A stretch of DNA of 8,216 nucleotides, taken from a candidate division TA06 bacterium SM23_40 (GTDB lineage Bacteria > LJUI01 > SM1-40). The stretch lies in contig LJUI01000114.1 of the NCBI GenBank assembly GCA_001303705.1, forward strand, positions 1-8,216, read 5' to 3'. Below are positions 1-5,534 of the stretch, in pieces; the first letter of the stretch is position 1; the number at the start of each line of letters is the position of its first letter. The notes beneath the pieces are model-generated. The model saw only the letters and a list, made by a program, of their open reading frames with translations. It did not search any database and had not been told where the DNA came from. Made by a program: the position numbers and the translations under genes.

Positions 1-78
1 AAATTTCGTAAGATCGCGCACTGTCAGATCCGTTGCATAACCGGCCCAGAGGGTGGGCGCTAACAAGAGTCTGTGCAC

Positions 79-315
79 ATGTGCCTTGCCATACCGATGA
101 AAGTCGTTGAGATCGAGGGAGAGCGCGGGCTCGTCGAGCAGGGCGGCGTGCGGCGCCCGGCAGACCTCCGTCTGCTCGAGGAGGTGAGCGTCGGCGACTA
201 CGTCATCGTGCACGCCGGCTTTGCCATCTCCCGCCTCGATACCGAGGAGGCGGAGGAGACGCTTCGGCTCTTCGCCGAGCTGATCGACGCAGAGGAAGGG
301 TCTGACGAGACGTGA
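79..315 (+). CDS. hypC: HypC/HybG-family hydrogenase maturation chaperone
   Basis: HypC is a small chaperone that pairs with HypD to carry the iron atom while its CN and CO ligands are added, then delivers it to the [NiFe] hydrogenase large-subunit precursor in the cytoplasm. The product is 78 residues, normal for the family. It begins MCLAIPMKV, the diagnostic HypC N-terminus in which Cys2 (exposed after Met removal) is the essential metal/HypD ligand. The GDYVIVHAGFAI block and the acidic C-terminal helix are also typical. I chose ATG 79 over the in-frame GTG 73 because the GTG would add two residues and bury Cys2. The ribosome site is weak (AAGAG near 65-69). The stop overlaps the hypD start by 4 nt (GTGA), implying translational coupling. 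The upstream 78 nt hold no recognisable gene end. Confidence 0.96.
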   Translation: MCLAIPMKVVEIEGERGLVEQGGVRRPADLRLLEEVSVGDYVIVHAGFAISRLDTEEAEETLRLFAELIDAEEGSDET

Positions 316-1403
316 AGTATCTGGATGAGTTTCGCAAACCGGAGGTAGCGCGGCGTCTGGCGGCCCAGATCGAGCGTGTAGCGGGAACGCGGCGCATCGC
401 GATGATGGAAGTCTGCGGCACGCACACCATGGCTGCGGCGCGGTACGGCATACGCGAGCTGCTGCCCGCCGGCGTTGAACTCATCTCCGGACCCGGGTGC
501 CCGGTCTGCGTCACGTCGAACAGGTACCTGGACACGGCAGTTGCCCTGGCCCGGCAGGAGAATACGACGCTCGTCACGTTCGGAGACATGTTTCGAGTAC
601 CGGGATCTACTTCCAGCCTGGAATGGGAGAAGATGCGCGGAGCCGATGTGCGCATCGTCTACTCGCCGAGCGACGCGGTCGAGCTGGCGGCCCGGGAGCC
701 GGATCGAAATATCGTATTCCTCGGCGTGGGATTCGAGACGACCGCCCCCCTTGTGGCTGCCTCGGTGTTGGAGGCCCGCGATCGGTCTATCGCCAACTTC
801 AGTGTGTTCTGCGGGCACAAAGTGATTCCGCCCGCGCTCAATGCACTCGCGACCGACGCCAAGCTCGGTGTCGATGGCTTTCTCTGCCCTGGTCATGTGA
901 GCGCGATTATCGGCGCCCGCCCATACGAATTCCTCCCCCGCGACTACGGGATTCCGTGTGTCGTTGCTGGGTTCGAGCCGAGCGACATACTCGAGGGAGT
1001 TCTCATGCTGGTCAAACAGGTGGCGGATGGACGGGCTGAGGTGGAGATCCAATATAGCAGGGTTGTGGACTGGGATGGCAACCTTAAGGCACGGGAGATC
1101 ATGGACCGCGCATTCGACAGAGCGGCCGCAGAGTGGCGCGGCCTCGGTGTGATGCCGGATAGCGGGCTCGTGATCCGTCCGGAGCTCGCAAGGTGGGACG
1201 CTGAGCGGCTGTTTGACGTACAAGTCGAGGAGACGCGGGAGGCGCCGGGCTGTGCGTGCGGCGACGTGCTGCGCGGAGTGACGAGGCCTCCGGAGTGCCC
1301 TCTGTTCGCGGCAGGGTGCACGCCCGATAACCCTGTCGGGCCCTGCATGGTCTCCTCAGAGGGAACGTGCGCAGCCTACTATCGGTACCTCAGGAGCACG
1401 TGA
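312..1403 (+). CDS. hypD: HypD, [NiFe] hydrogenase Fe(CN)2CO assembly scaffold
   Basis: HypD is the [4Fe-4S] protein that, with HypC, holds iron during ligand assembly and accepts cyanide from HypE. The 363-residue length is typical. Family motifs appear in order: CGTHT (Cys35), GPGCPVCVT (Cys63, Cys66), FGDMFRVPGS (90-99), GFETTAP (140-146), FCGHKVIPPAL (166-176), CPGHVSAIIG (192-201) and GFEPSDIL (220-227). The C-terminal cysteine set Cys314, Cys316, Cys329, Cys336, Cys345 and Cys353 includes the cluster ligands. All key cysteines are present and the frame is intact. GTG 312 gives the usual MKYLDEFR start and overlaps the hypC stop. The last codons and stop (AGC ACG TGA) lie inside the first unit of the tandem repeat that follows. 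Confidence 0.97.
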   Translation: MKYLDEFRKPEVARRLAAQIERVAGTRRIAMMEVCGTHTMAAARYGIRELLPAGVELISGPGCPVCVTSNRYLDTAVALARQENTTLVTFGDMFRVPGSTSSLEWEKMRGADVRIVYSPSDAVELAAREPDRNIVFLGVGFETTAPLVAASVLEARDRSIANFSVFCGHKVIPPALNALATDAKLGVDGFLCPGHVSAIIGARPYEFLPRDYGIPCVVAGFEPSDILEGVLMLVKQVADGRAEVEIQYSRVVDWDGNLKAREIMDRAFDRAAAEWRGLGVMPDSGLVIRPELARWDAERLFDVQVEETREAPGCACGDVLRGVTRPPECPLFAAGCTPDNPVGPCMVSSEGTCAAYYRYLRST

Positions 1404-1590
1404 TGGATCTCGCGGGCAGGTGGGGGATCTCAGTAGCGCGTGAGGGTCGGGCAGGCGGACATCCCGGTGACCAGCGAGGATCTTTCGGGTACGCGGGGAT
1501 CTCGCGCGCACGTGGCGGATCTCGGTAGCACATGAGGATCTCGGTAGCACGTGATGGATCTCGCGGGCGCGTGATGGACCCGAGCAGCGC
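1391..1590 (+). repeat. Degenerate ~20-bp tandem repeat after hypD
   Basis: GGATCT or a one- or two-base variant recurs at 1405, 1425, 1478, 1497, 1517, 1536, 1556 and 1576 (as GGACCC), mostly 19-20 bp apart, with flanks resembling CGGTAGCACGTGAT. Between 1445 and 1477 the units are too decayed to count. A 23-bp stretch (AGCACGTGATGG...CGGGC) is identical at 1395-1417 and 1546-1568; the first copy covers the last codons of hypD. The units at 1517-1535 and 1536-1554 differ at one base. The period alternates 19/20, so the array is not coding in any one frame. I see no CRISPR spacers and no transposase. Confidence 0.8.
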
Positions 1591-1690
1591 ACGACAGTGG
1601 GTCGCGGGCTAGAGCAGGGGTGACGAGCCGAAATATCCTCCGAGAGCGCGGTTCATCATTCCCCGGATTACAGGTCGAATAGTAGGTGCA

Positions 1691-1924
1691 GGCAGCAGAT
1701 CAGGTGGCGGGCCAGGCAGTAGATCAGGTGATATGCCGGGCACCAGCTAAGGCTAAGAGGCTAGGCACCAGATCGGGCTAAGGGGCTGGCCACCAGATCA
1801 GGCCACAGATCAGATAACAGGCCAGACACCAGATTAGACAACAGGCCAGGCACCAGATCAGGCAGCAGATCAGGTCACGGATCAGGCAGCTGCCCAGTTG
1901 ACAAGCCGGACAGCAGATCGAGTG
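1691..1924 (+). repeat. Degenerate repeat with ~12-bp phase, core CAGATCAGG
   Basis: The core (C/G/A)CAGATCAGG and variants recurs with its central G at 1698, 1722, 1746, 1771, 1796, 1808, 1832, 1856, 1868, 1880 and 1916. The steps are 24, 24, 25, 25, 12, 24, 24, 24 (as 12+12) and 36, so nearly all copies sit on a 12-bp lattice. The two 21-bp stretches at 1817-1837 and 1841-1861 differ at two bases. The array follows about 100 nt (1591-1690) in which I see nothing. It fills the rest of the gap up to the likely hypE promoter. Open frames across it are short, lack a good start and contain stops, so it is treated as non-coding. Confidence 0.75.
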
Positions 1925-1950
1925 ACCAGCCGGAGAATAGATATCATAAT
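1922..1950 (+). promoter_or_regulatory. Possible hypE promoter
   Basis: GTGACC (1922-1927) is followed after 17 nt by CATAAT (1945-1950). Against the sigma-70 consensus the -35 matches four of six bases and the -10 five of six. The AT-rich patch here stands out from the G+C-rich surroundings. It would start transcription near 1957, about 50 nt before hypE, and would let hypE be expressed separately from hypCD, which lies 606 nt upstream. This is inferred from sequence alone. Confidence 0.35.
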
Positions 1951-1988
1951 TGACATGCCCACGTCACGAGATTGACACGCGTACGTCA
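1950..1988 (+). promoter_or_regulatory. Tandem TGAC-N8-GTCA dyads, possible operator pair
   Basis: Two 17-bp boxes, TTGACATGCCCACGTCA (1950-1966) and TTGACACGCGTACGTCA (1972-1988), agree at 14 positions. Each contains the inverted arms TGAC and GTCA around 8 bp (1951-1966 and 1973-1988). Their 22-bp offset is about two helical turns, and both are followed by CACGAGA. They lie just downstream of the putative -10, where a repressor would act. TTGACA here is unlikely to be a -35 element because no -10 lies 16-18 bp downstream of either copy. The regulator is unknown. Confidence 0.45.
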
Positions 1989-2009
1989 TCACGAGAGAGG
2001 TCCGGGCGC

Positions 2010-3023
2010 ATGGCCACACAGGGGACGATCAGGCTCGCTCACGGCAGCGGGGGCAAACTGACGCACGATCTGGTCGAGAGAATGTTTCTGCCCCGGTTCC
2101 GGAATGCAGTCCTCGAGGAACTCGCCGATGCGGCGCGGGTTGCTATCGGGGGATTGCGGCTGGCATTCACTACCGACTCCTATGTCGTGAAGCCCCTCTT
2201 CTTCCCGGGAGGAGACATCGGCCGTCTGGCCGTCTCAGGCACGGTGAACGATCTCGCTGTCGTAGGCGCGAGGCCGCTCTTCGTCTCCTCTGCACTCATC
2301 ATCGAGGAGGGAATCGAGGAGGAGCTGCTTGTGCGTGTGACGGACTCGATGCACGCAGCGGCAGCGGAGGCTGGCGTGGAGATCGTCGCCGGGGATACAA
2401 AAGTCGTGGAGAAGGGTGGGGCTGACGGGCTGTTCATCAACACCTCTGGGCTGGGTGTTATCGATGGTGAGATCGACCTGGGCCCGCATCGCGTCAAGGC
2501 CGGCGATCGCGTCCTTGTCAGCGGGAGCGTGGCCGACCACGGTATTGCAGTCATGGCAGCACGGCAGGAACTCGGACTCGAGCCCCCCATCGAGACTGAC
2601 TGTGCCCCTCTCGGCGGCCTCGTGGCGGACCTGCTCGCGCTGGGACAGGCCATCAGGTTCATGCGAGACCCGACCAGGGGAGGGGTGGCCATGAGCCTTA
2701 ACGAGATGGCGCTCCAGGCGGAGAAGGTGGTAGTCATAGATGAGACAGAGGTGCCGGTGAAGGAGAGTGTACGGAGCGCCTGCGAGCTCCTGGGATTCGA
2801 CCCGCTCTATGTTGCGAATGAGGGGAAGGTCGTCGCCATCGTCGCTGCCGAGGCGGCGGACGAGGCCATCGGAATACTGCGGCAGCATCCTCTGGGGAGA
2901 GACGCTCGCCTTATCGGCGAGGTAGCCGACGGAGAACGACCGCACGTAGTCCTCCGAACCGCGATCGGGGGGAGGCGCATCGTCGACATGCCCGTCGGCG
3001 AACAACTCCCCAGGATCTGCTGA
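2010..3023 (+). CDS. hypE: HypE, carbamoyl dehydratase for hydrogenase cyanide ligands
   Basis: HypE receives a carbamoyl group from HypF on its C-terminal cysteine and dehydrates it with ATP to a thiocyanate, the source of the CN ligands passed to HypCD. The 337-residue product ends PRIC, with the required terminal Cys337. Other PurM/AIRS-type HypE signatures are HGSGGK (11-16), FTTDSYVVKPLFFPGG (53-68), SGTVNDL (76-82), AGDTKVV (127-133), MRDPTRGG (218-225) and YVANEGK (267-273). ATG 2010 is preferred over the TTG 60 nt upstream, which would add a non-family tail encoded by the dyads. AGAGAGG (1994-2000) gives a ribosome site 9 nt before ATG. The hypF partner is not in the window. The gene is separated from hypD by two repeat arrays, which is unusual for a normally compact hypCDE set. 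Confidence 0.97.
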   Translation: MATQGTIRLAHGSGGKLTHDLVERMFLPRFRNAVLEELADAARVAIGGLRLAFTTDSYVVKPLFFPGGDIGRLAVSGTVNDLAVVGARPLFVSSALIIEEGIEEELLVRVTDSMHAAAAEAGVEIVAGDTKVVEKGGADGLFINTSGLGVIDGEIDLGPHRVKAGDRVLVSGSVADHGIAVMAARQELGLEPPIETDCAPLGGLVADLLALGQAIRFMRDPTRGGVAMSLNEMALQAEKVVVIDETEVPVKESVRSACELLGFDPLYVANEGKVVAIVAAEAADEAIGILRQHPLGRDARLIGEVADGERPHVVLRTAIGGRRIVDMPVGEQLPRIC

Positions 3024-3030
3024 CCTGAGG

Positions 3031-3189
3031 AGTCGGGGGCGTCGGCTTTCAGTGAGGGCGAGCAGTCTCGAGAGCGGGAGAGAGTCAGCCCTGGGTTGCT
3101 CTGTAGTCGGGGCTCAGTCGGTTTGTGAGTGAGGGGCAATCGATTTCTTCTTGAGAAGGTAGTGCGCTCTGGAGTGAGGGAGTAGTCGG
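3031..3189 (+). repeat. Spacer with repeated words AGTCGG and GAGTGAGGG
   Basis: In the spacer between hypE and the cytochrome gene, AGTCGG occurs at 3031, 3105, 3116 and 3184. GAGTGAGGG occurs at 3127 and 3172, and the related CAGTGAGGG at 3050. Spacing is irregular, so this is a low-complexity, repeat-derived spacer rather than a clean array. I see no convincing promoter or terminator. It may contain an unrecognised promoter for the cytochrome gene. Confidence 0.5.
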
Positions 3190-3262
3190 TCATCTGGGTA
3201 AGGCGTCTGTCTCTTGGTCGGCGGCGGCCGGCATCGCAGGGATCAGGCTGAGGATAGATCGT

Positions 3263-4171
3263 ATGCCTCTGACTCCGCAGGAGAAGACTATCGTCGAGCG
3301 CCGCCGCGTCCTCTGGATCTGGGGAGTGATCATCCTCGTGGGCGCCCTCGCCGCGCTTGTCGTCGTGCTCGTGGGGGTGATCGCAGTAGGTGGTGTGGGC
3401 CTGGCCGGCTATGCCGGGATGCACATGCTTGAGCAGCCGATAACCTGCACGATCTGCCACAACATGCGTCCGGCCGTTGAGTTGTGGAAGGCCTCGACGC
3501 ACGCGGGGATCATCTGCGCCGAATGTCACAGCGAACCTGGACCTAGGGGTAGGTTCAAGGGCACGGTGCTCGCTCCGATCCGTGAGACGTTCCTCTACGT
3601 GACTGGCAACTACGGGAAGAAGCCGATGATCGCCGATATCCGCGACGAGAGCTGCATGCGCACGCATTGCCACAAGTCGCGACTCCTCCACGGTGAGGTC
3701 TCCTTCAAGGGGGTAGTCTTCGACCATAGCAGGCACTTCGAGTCTCTGTTGGGCGTCAAGCGCCTCCAGTGCGCCAGTTGCCACTCTGACACCGTGGCCG
3801 AAACCCATATGGCGACAACCGGGCAGACATGCTTCATCTGTCATTTGAGGGAGAATGCCATAGCGGACGTGCCGTCGGGGTGTCCTTCATGTCATCGGGC
3901 GCCACCAGAACCGATCGAATTCCAAGGGACCGTCTTCGACCATCAGCACCCCATCGTTCGAGACGATCCGTGTGAGTCCTGCCATGACAACATCTCGCGG
4001 GGCGGGGGGAGTGTGAATTCGGATCTGTGCGTCGAGTGCCATGGAGAGGCGCATGTGGTAGAGCGGATATCGAACTCTGGCTATATCCATCAGCTCCATG
4101 TTGTAGATCACACAGTCAATTGTCTCTATTGTCACGAAGCGGTCACCCACGCGATCGAGAAAGAGTGGTAG
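3263..4171 (+). CDS. Membrane-anchored nonahaem cytochrome c, C-terminally truncated
   Basis: The product is a 302-residue multihaem c-type cytochrome resembling NapC/NirT- and c3-like proteins that pass electrons between the membrane and extracytoplasmic partners. A basic start (ERRR, 12-15) precedes one long hydrophobic segment (about 17-50), probably an uncleaved anchor with the haem domain outside. Haem motifs are CTICH 62, CAECH 85, CMRTHCH 131 (a CX4CH site, as known in class III cytochromes), CASCH 170, CFICH 190, CPSCH 207, CESCH 237, CVECH 256 and CLYCH 287. From 149 on, modules recur: F(K/Q)GxVFDHxxH, then two CXXCH motifs 19-20 residues apart. The third module has only its first haem before TAG 4169-4171, while the expected partner CSLCH lies just beyond in the +1 frame. 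ATG 3263 has GAGGAT at 3250-3255. It may still work as a shorter protein. Partner enzyme unknown. Confidence 0.88.
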   Translation: MPLTPQEKTIVERRRVLWIWGVIILVGALAALVVVLVGVIAVGGVGLAGYAGMHMLEQPITCTICHNMRPAVELWKASTHAGIICAECHSEPGPRGRFKGTVLAPIRETFLYVTGNYGKKPMIADIRDESCMRTHCHKSRLLHGEVSFKGVVFDHSRHFESLLGVKRLQCASCHSDTVAETHMATTGQTCFICHLRENAIADVPSGCPSCHRAPPEPIEFQGTVFDHQHPIVRDDPCESCHDNISRGGGSVNSDLCVECHGEAHVVERISNSGYIHQLHVVDHTVNCLYCHEAVTHAIEKEW

Positions 4172-4398
4172 GTTTCCGTGCTCCCTGTGCCATCAGGCGG
4201 CTGCGCCACCAGGTGGAGGAGAGGATCTACCAGGGGATTGATTCATTGGGACGTGCGCCGGGAGCGAGCCAGTTGCTCGCCATCATCGGGGCGGGTTGTG
4301 AGGCATGTTATGCTGGTGCCCAGGTGGAGCCGGTGGCTGGTCGGGTGTGGAATGCCTGTGATCACGGTGAGCCCGACCGGGCGATTCTCGAAGTCTAG
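4172..4398 (+). pseudogene. Decayed 3' continuation of the multihaem cytochrome
   Basis: Downstream of the cytochrome stop the sequence still reads as cytochrome in shifted frames. Dropping one base in the AAA near 4160 continues the protein as EKSGRFPCSLCHQ, with CSLCH at 4179-4193 and 19 residues after the previous haem cysteine, the spacing of the two earlier modules. A second shift near 4191-4205 gives HQVEERIYQGIDSLGRAP, then GCEACYAG and VWNACDHGEPDRAILEV, ending at TAG 4396-4398. CEACY and NACDHGE resemble CXXCH sites with a lost or displaced histidine. Accumulated shifts plus haem-site damage argue for genuine decay rather than one sequencing error. From 4399 to the promoter at 4528 I see no confident coding. 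A frame-0 DHNHTLDRAW (4511-4540) could be a further remnant or chance. Confidence 0.55.
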
Positions 4399-4527
4399 AG
4401 AGGGATCGATGCCGACAGGTCGCGGTCGGTGCCGACGTGGCCTCTGACATACGGTATCGCCGGCACAGCTCGGCTTGCCCGCGGGCTCTGGGCCTTCGTC
4501 ATTCTTGTCGCGATCATAATCATACGC

Positions 4528-4556
4528 TTGACAGGGCCTGGCGCAGTCTCTATGAT
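4528..4556 (+). promoter_or_regulatory. Near-consensus sigma-70 promoter upstream of the hdr operon
   Basis: TTGACA (4528-4533) and TATGAT (4551-4556) are separated by exactly 17 nt. The -35 is a perfect match and the -10 differs from TATAAT at one base. An AT-rich patch (ATCATAATCATA, 4513-4524) lies just upstream. Transcription would start near 4563. The first well-supported gene downstream is hdrC at 5028, implying a leader of about 465 nt that includes the UbiA-like remnant. No terminator-like hairpin with a T-run was seen between the two. Confidence 0.65.
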
Positions 4557-4589
4557 AGGAGTCCTTGTCCCTGCGGGATAGCGGGATAA

Positions 4590-4709
4590 GTGGGCGAGAT
4601 AGATGCTCCTGCAGGCGAGGAGCTGCTCTTCCGCCCGGATACCGATATGGCGGGCGGGGTGTTCGGGGCAGCGAATGTGGCGGACCTCCTCATCTCGAGA
4701 TGGTCCTGA
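4590..4709 (+). other. Small open frame, 39 codons, function unknown
   Basis: This GTG-initiated frame just downstream of the promoter would encode a 39-residue peptide containing EELLFRPDTDMAGG and ANVADLLISRWS. Its composition looks protein-like rather than random, but I recognise no family and there is no convincing ribosome site (GCGGGATAA precedes the GTG). It could be a leader peptide, a fragment of a decayed gene like its neighbours on both sides, or chance. Confidence 0.2.
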
Positions 4710-4729
4710 GAGATGTGCAGACGGATTAG

Positions 4730-5041
4730 ATGAGAAAAGCGGCTGGACTTGTGCGCGCGGCGAGACCGGCGACGACGCTCGCCACCTTGATCACACCGGG
4801 AGCGTCGGCCTTCCTCGCCGCGGGACAGGTACCTCCCCTGCGGAAGAGAGTTGGCGGCTTCGTGGCGGCAACGGTAATCGCCAGCGCGCGCATCTTCAAC
4901 GATGTGTGCCGCGGCGAGACGGACTGGTTGGGCCGGCGCACGCGGATGCGGTCATTGGCGAGGGACACCCGGGCCGCTCGCCCCGCGCTCATCTGGCTCT
5001 CCAACGAGCAAACCAAGGAGCACTACTGTGGAAATCACTGA
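4730..5041 (+). pseudogene. UbiA-type prenyltransferase, N-terminal remnant
   Basis: This 103-codon frame resembles the first third of UbiA-family membrane prenyltransferases, which attach isoprenoid chains to quinone precursors or other acceptors and are usually near 290 residues. Visible landmarks are RAARPATTLATL (9-20), a hydrophobic stretch GGFVAATVIASA (42-53), NDVCRGETD (56-64) where the family has NDxxDxxxD, and RRTRMRSLARD (68-78) corresponding to the family's RTxxRPLxxG. The middle aspartate of the first metal-binding motif is replaced by Arg60, and the second aspartate motif and remaining helices are absent. The frame loses resemblance after ALIWLS and ends at TGA 5039-5041, 14 nt inside hdrC. 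It is most likely a truncated, inactive gene left when the hdr operon was joined here. It could still be translated as a short upstream frame coupled to hdrC. Confidence 0.5.
5015..5020 (+). promoter_or_regulatory. hdrC: Ribosome binding site deciding the hdrC start
   Basis: AAGGAG lies 7 nt before GTG 5028. It is the only good Shine-Dalgarno in this frame's upstream region and fixes the start at GTG rather than the ATG at 4902, which would add 42 residues read out of frame through the UbiA-like remnant. Confidence 0.8.
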
Positions 5042-5534
5042 ACTCGATCCCACCTTCAAGTTCGATGTGACTCGGGAACCGGGCGGGGAGCAACTCATGC
5101 GCTGCTTCGCCTGCGGCACCTGCACGGCGAGCTGTCCGGTTCGCGAGATCGACGAGAAGTTCAATCCCCGCCGGATAATCCGCATGGTGCTGCTCGGCAT
5201 GCGGGAGGAGGTGTTGTCGAGCCAATTCATCTGGCTCTGCTCCACCTGCTATGCGTGCCAGGAGCGCTGTCCGCAGGACGTGCGGATCACCGAGCTGATG
5301 TCTGCGATAAAGAACCTCGCAGTCAAGGAGGGTCACCTTCCTGCCGCATACAAGATGCAGCTCGAGCTCATCCGGAACATGGGGCGGCTGTACGAAATCG
5401 ATGAGTTCGACAACAAGAAGCGCAGCAAGGCCGGTCTGCCCGAGCTCGAGAGCACAAACGAAGATGTGAAGAAGATATTTGTCATGACCGGTGCCGATCG
5501 TCTGATCGGGGGAGAGGAAGGAGGTGGAGAATGA
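5028..5534 (+). CDS. hdrC: HdrC-type heterodisulfide reductase subunit, two [4Fe-4S]
   Basis: HdrC is the small soluble ferredoxin-like subunit that carries electrons from HdrA to the catalytic HdrB. The 168-residue product has two classical cluster motifs: Cys26-Cys29-Cys32-Cys36 (CFACGTCTASCP) and Cys71-Cys74-Cys77-Cys81 (CSTCYACQERCP). No hydrophobic segment is present, so it is a cytoplasmic HdrC and not a membrane QmoC/HdrE-like fusion. The start is GTG 5028. The C-terminus is charged and glycine-rich (GGEEGGGE), and its end contains the strong ribosome site for hdrB. The stop overlaps the hdrB start (ATGA). The frame is intact. Confidence 0.93.
   Translation: MEITELDPTFKFDVTREPGGEQLMRCFACGTCTASCPVREIDEKFNPRRIIRMVLLGMREEVLSSQFIWLCSTCYACQERCPQDVRITELMSAIKNLAVKEGHLPAAYKMQLELIRNMGRLYEIDEFDNKKRSKAGLPELESTNEDVKKIFVMTGADRLIGGEEGGGE

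Noticed and set aside
44-58. Small hairpin GCCCA-GAGGG-TGGGC before hypC
   Set aside because: Only a 5-bp stem with no T-run; it is neither a clear terminator nor an obvious riboswitch part.
1-63. End of an upstream coding region in frame 1 (stop TAA 61-63)
   Set aside because: Only 20 codons are visible, and they match no family end I recognise, including HypA, HypB and HypF.
198-1223. 341-codon minus-strand frame
   Set aside because: Antisense to hypC and hypD with no recognisable domain; a shadow of strong codon bias.
1356-1592. 78-codon minus-strand frame across the first repeat array
   Set aside because: Its residues simply reflect the repeat; the 19/20-bp period breaks any fixed reading frame.
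1391-1924. CRISPR array
   Set aside because: Units are 12 or 20 bp, degenerate and without unique spacers; no cas genes are nearby.
1765-1953. Forward open frame through the 12-bp repeat giving a short-period peptide
   Set aside because: No start codon with a ribosome site, low complexity, and the 25-bp steps shift the frame upstream.
1950-1977. The two TTGACA words as -35 boxes
   Set aside because: Neither has an acceptable -10 at 16-18 bp; they are better explained as arms of the repeated dyads.
3144-3160. Possible terminator around TTCTTCTTGAGAAGG after hypE
   Set aside because: The palindrome would leave a 2-nt loop and lacks a following T-tract.
2807-3844. 345-codon minus-strand frame
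   Set aside because: Spans the hypE end, a repeat-rich spacer and the cytochrome start in antisense, with no family motifs.
4603-5070. 155-codon forward frame overlapping the UbiA-like frame
   Set aside because: Biased to Arg/Ser/Gly as expected of a shadow frame, with no motif; the alternative frames in the same stretch fit better.
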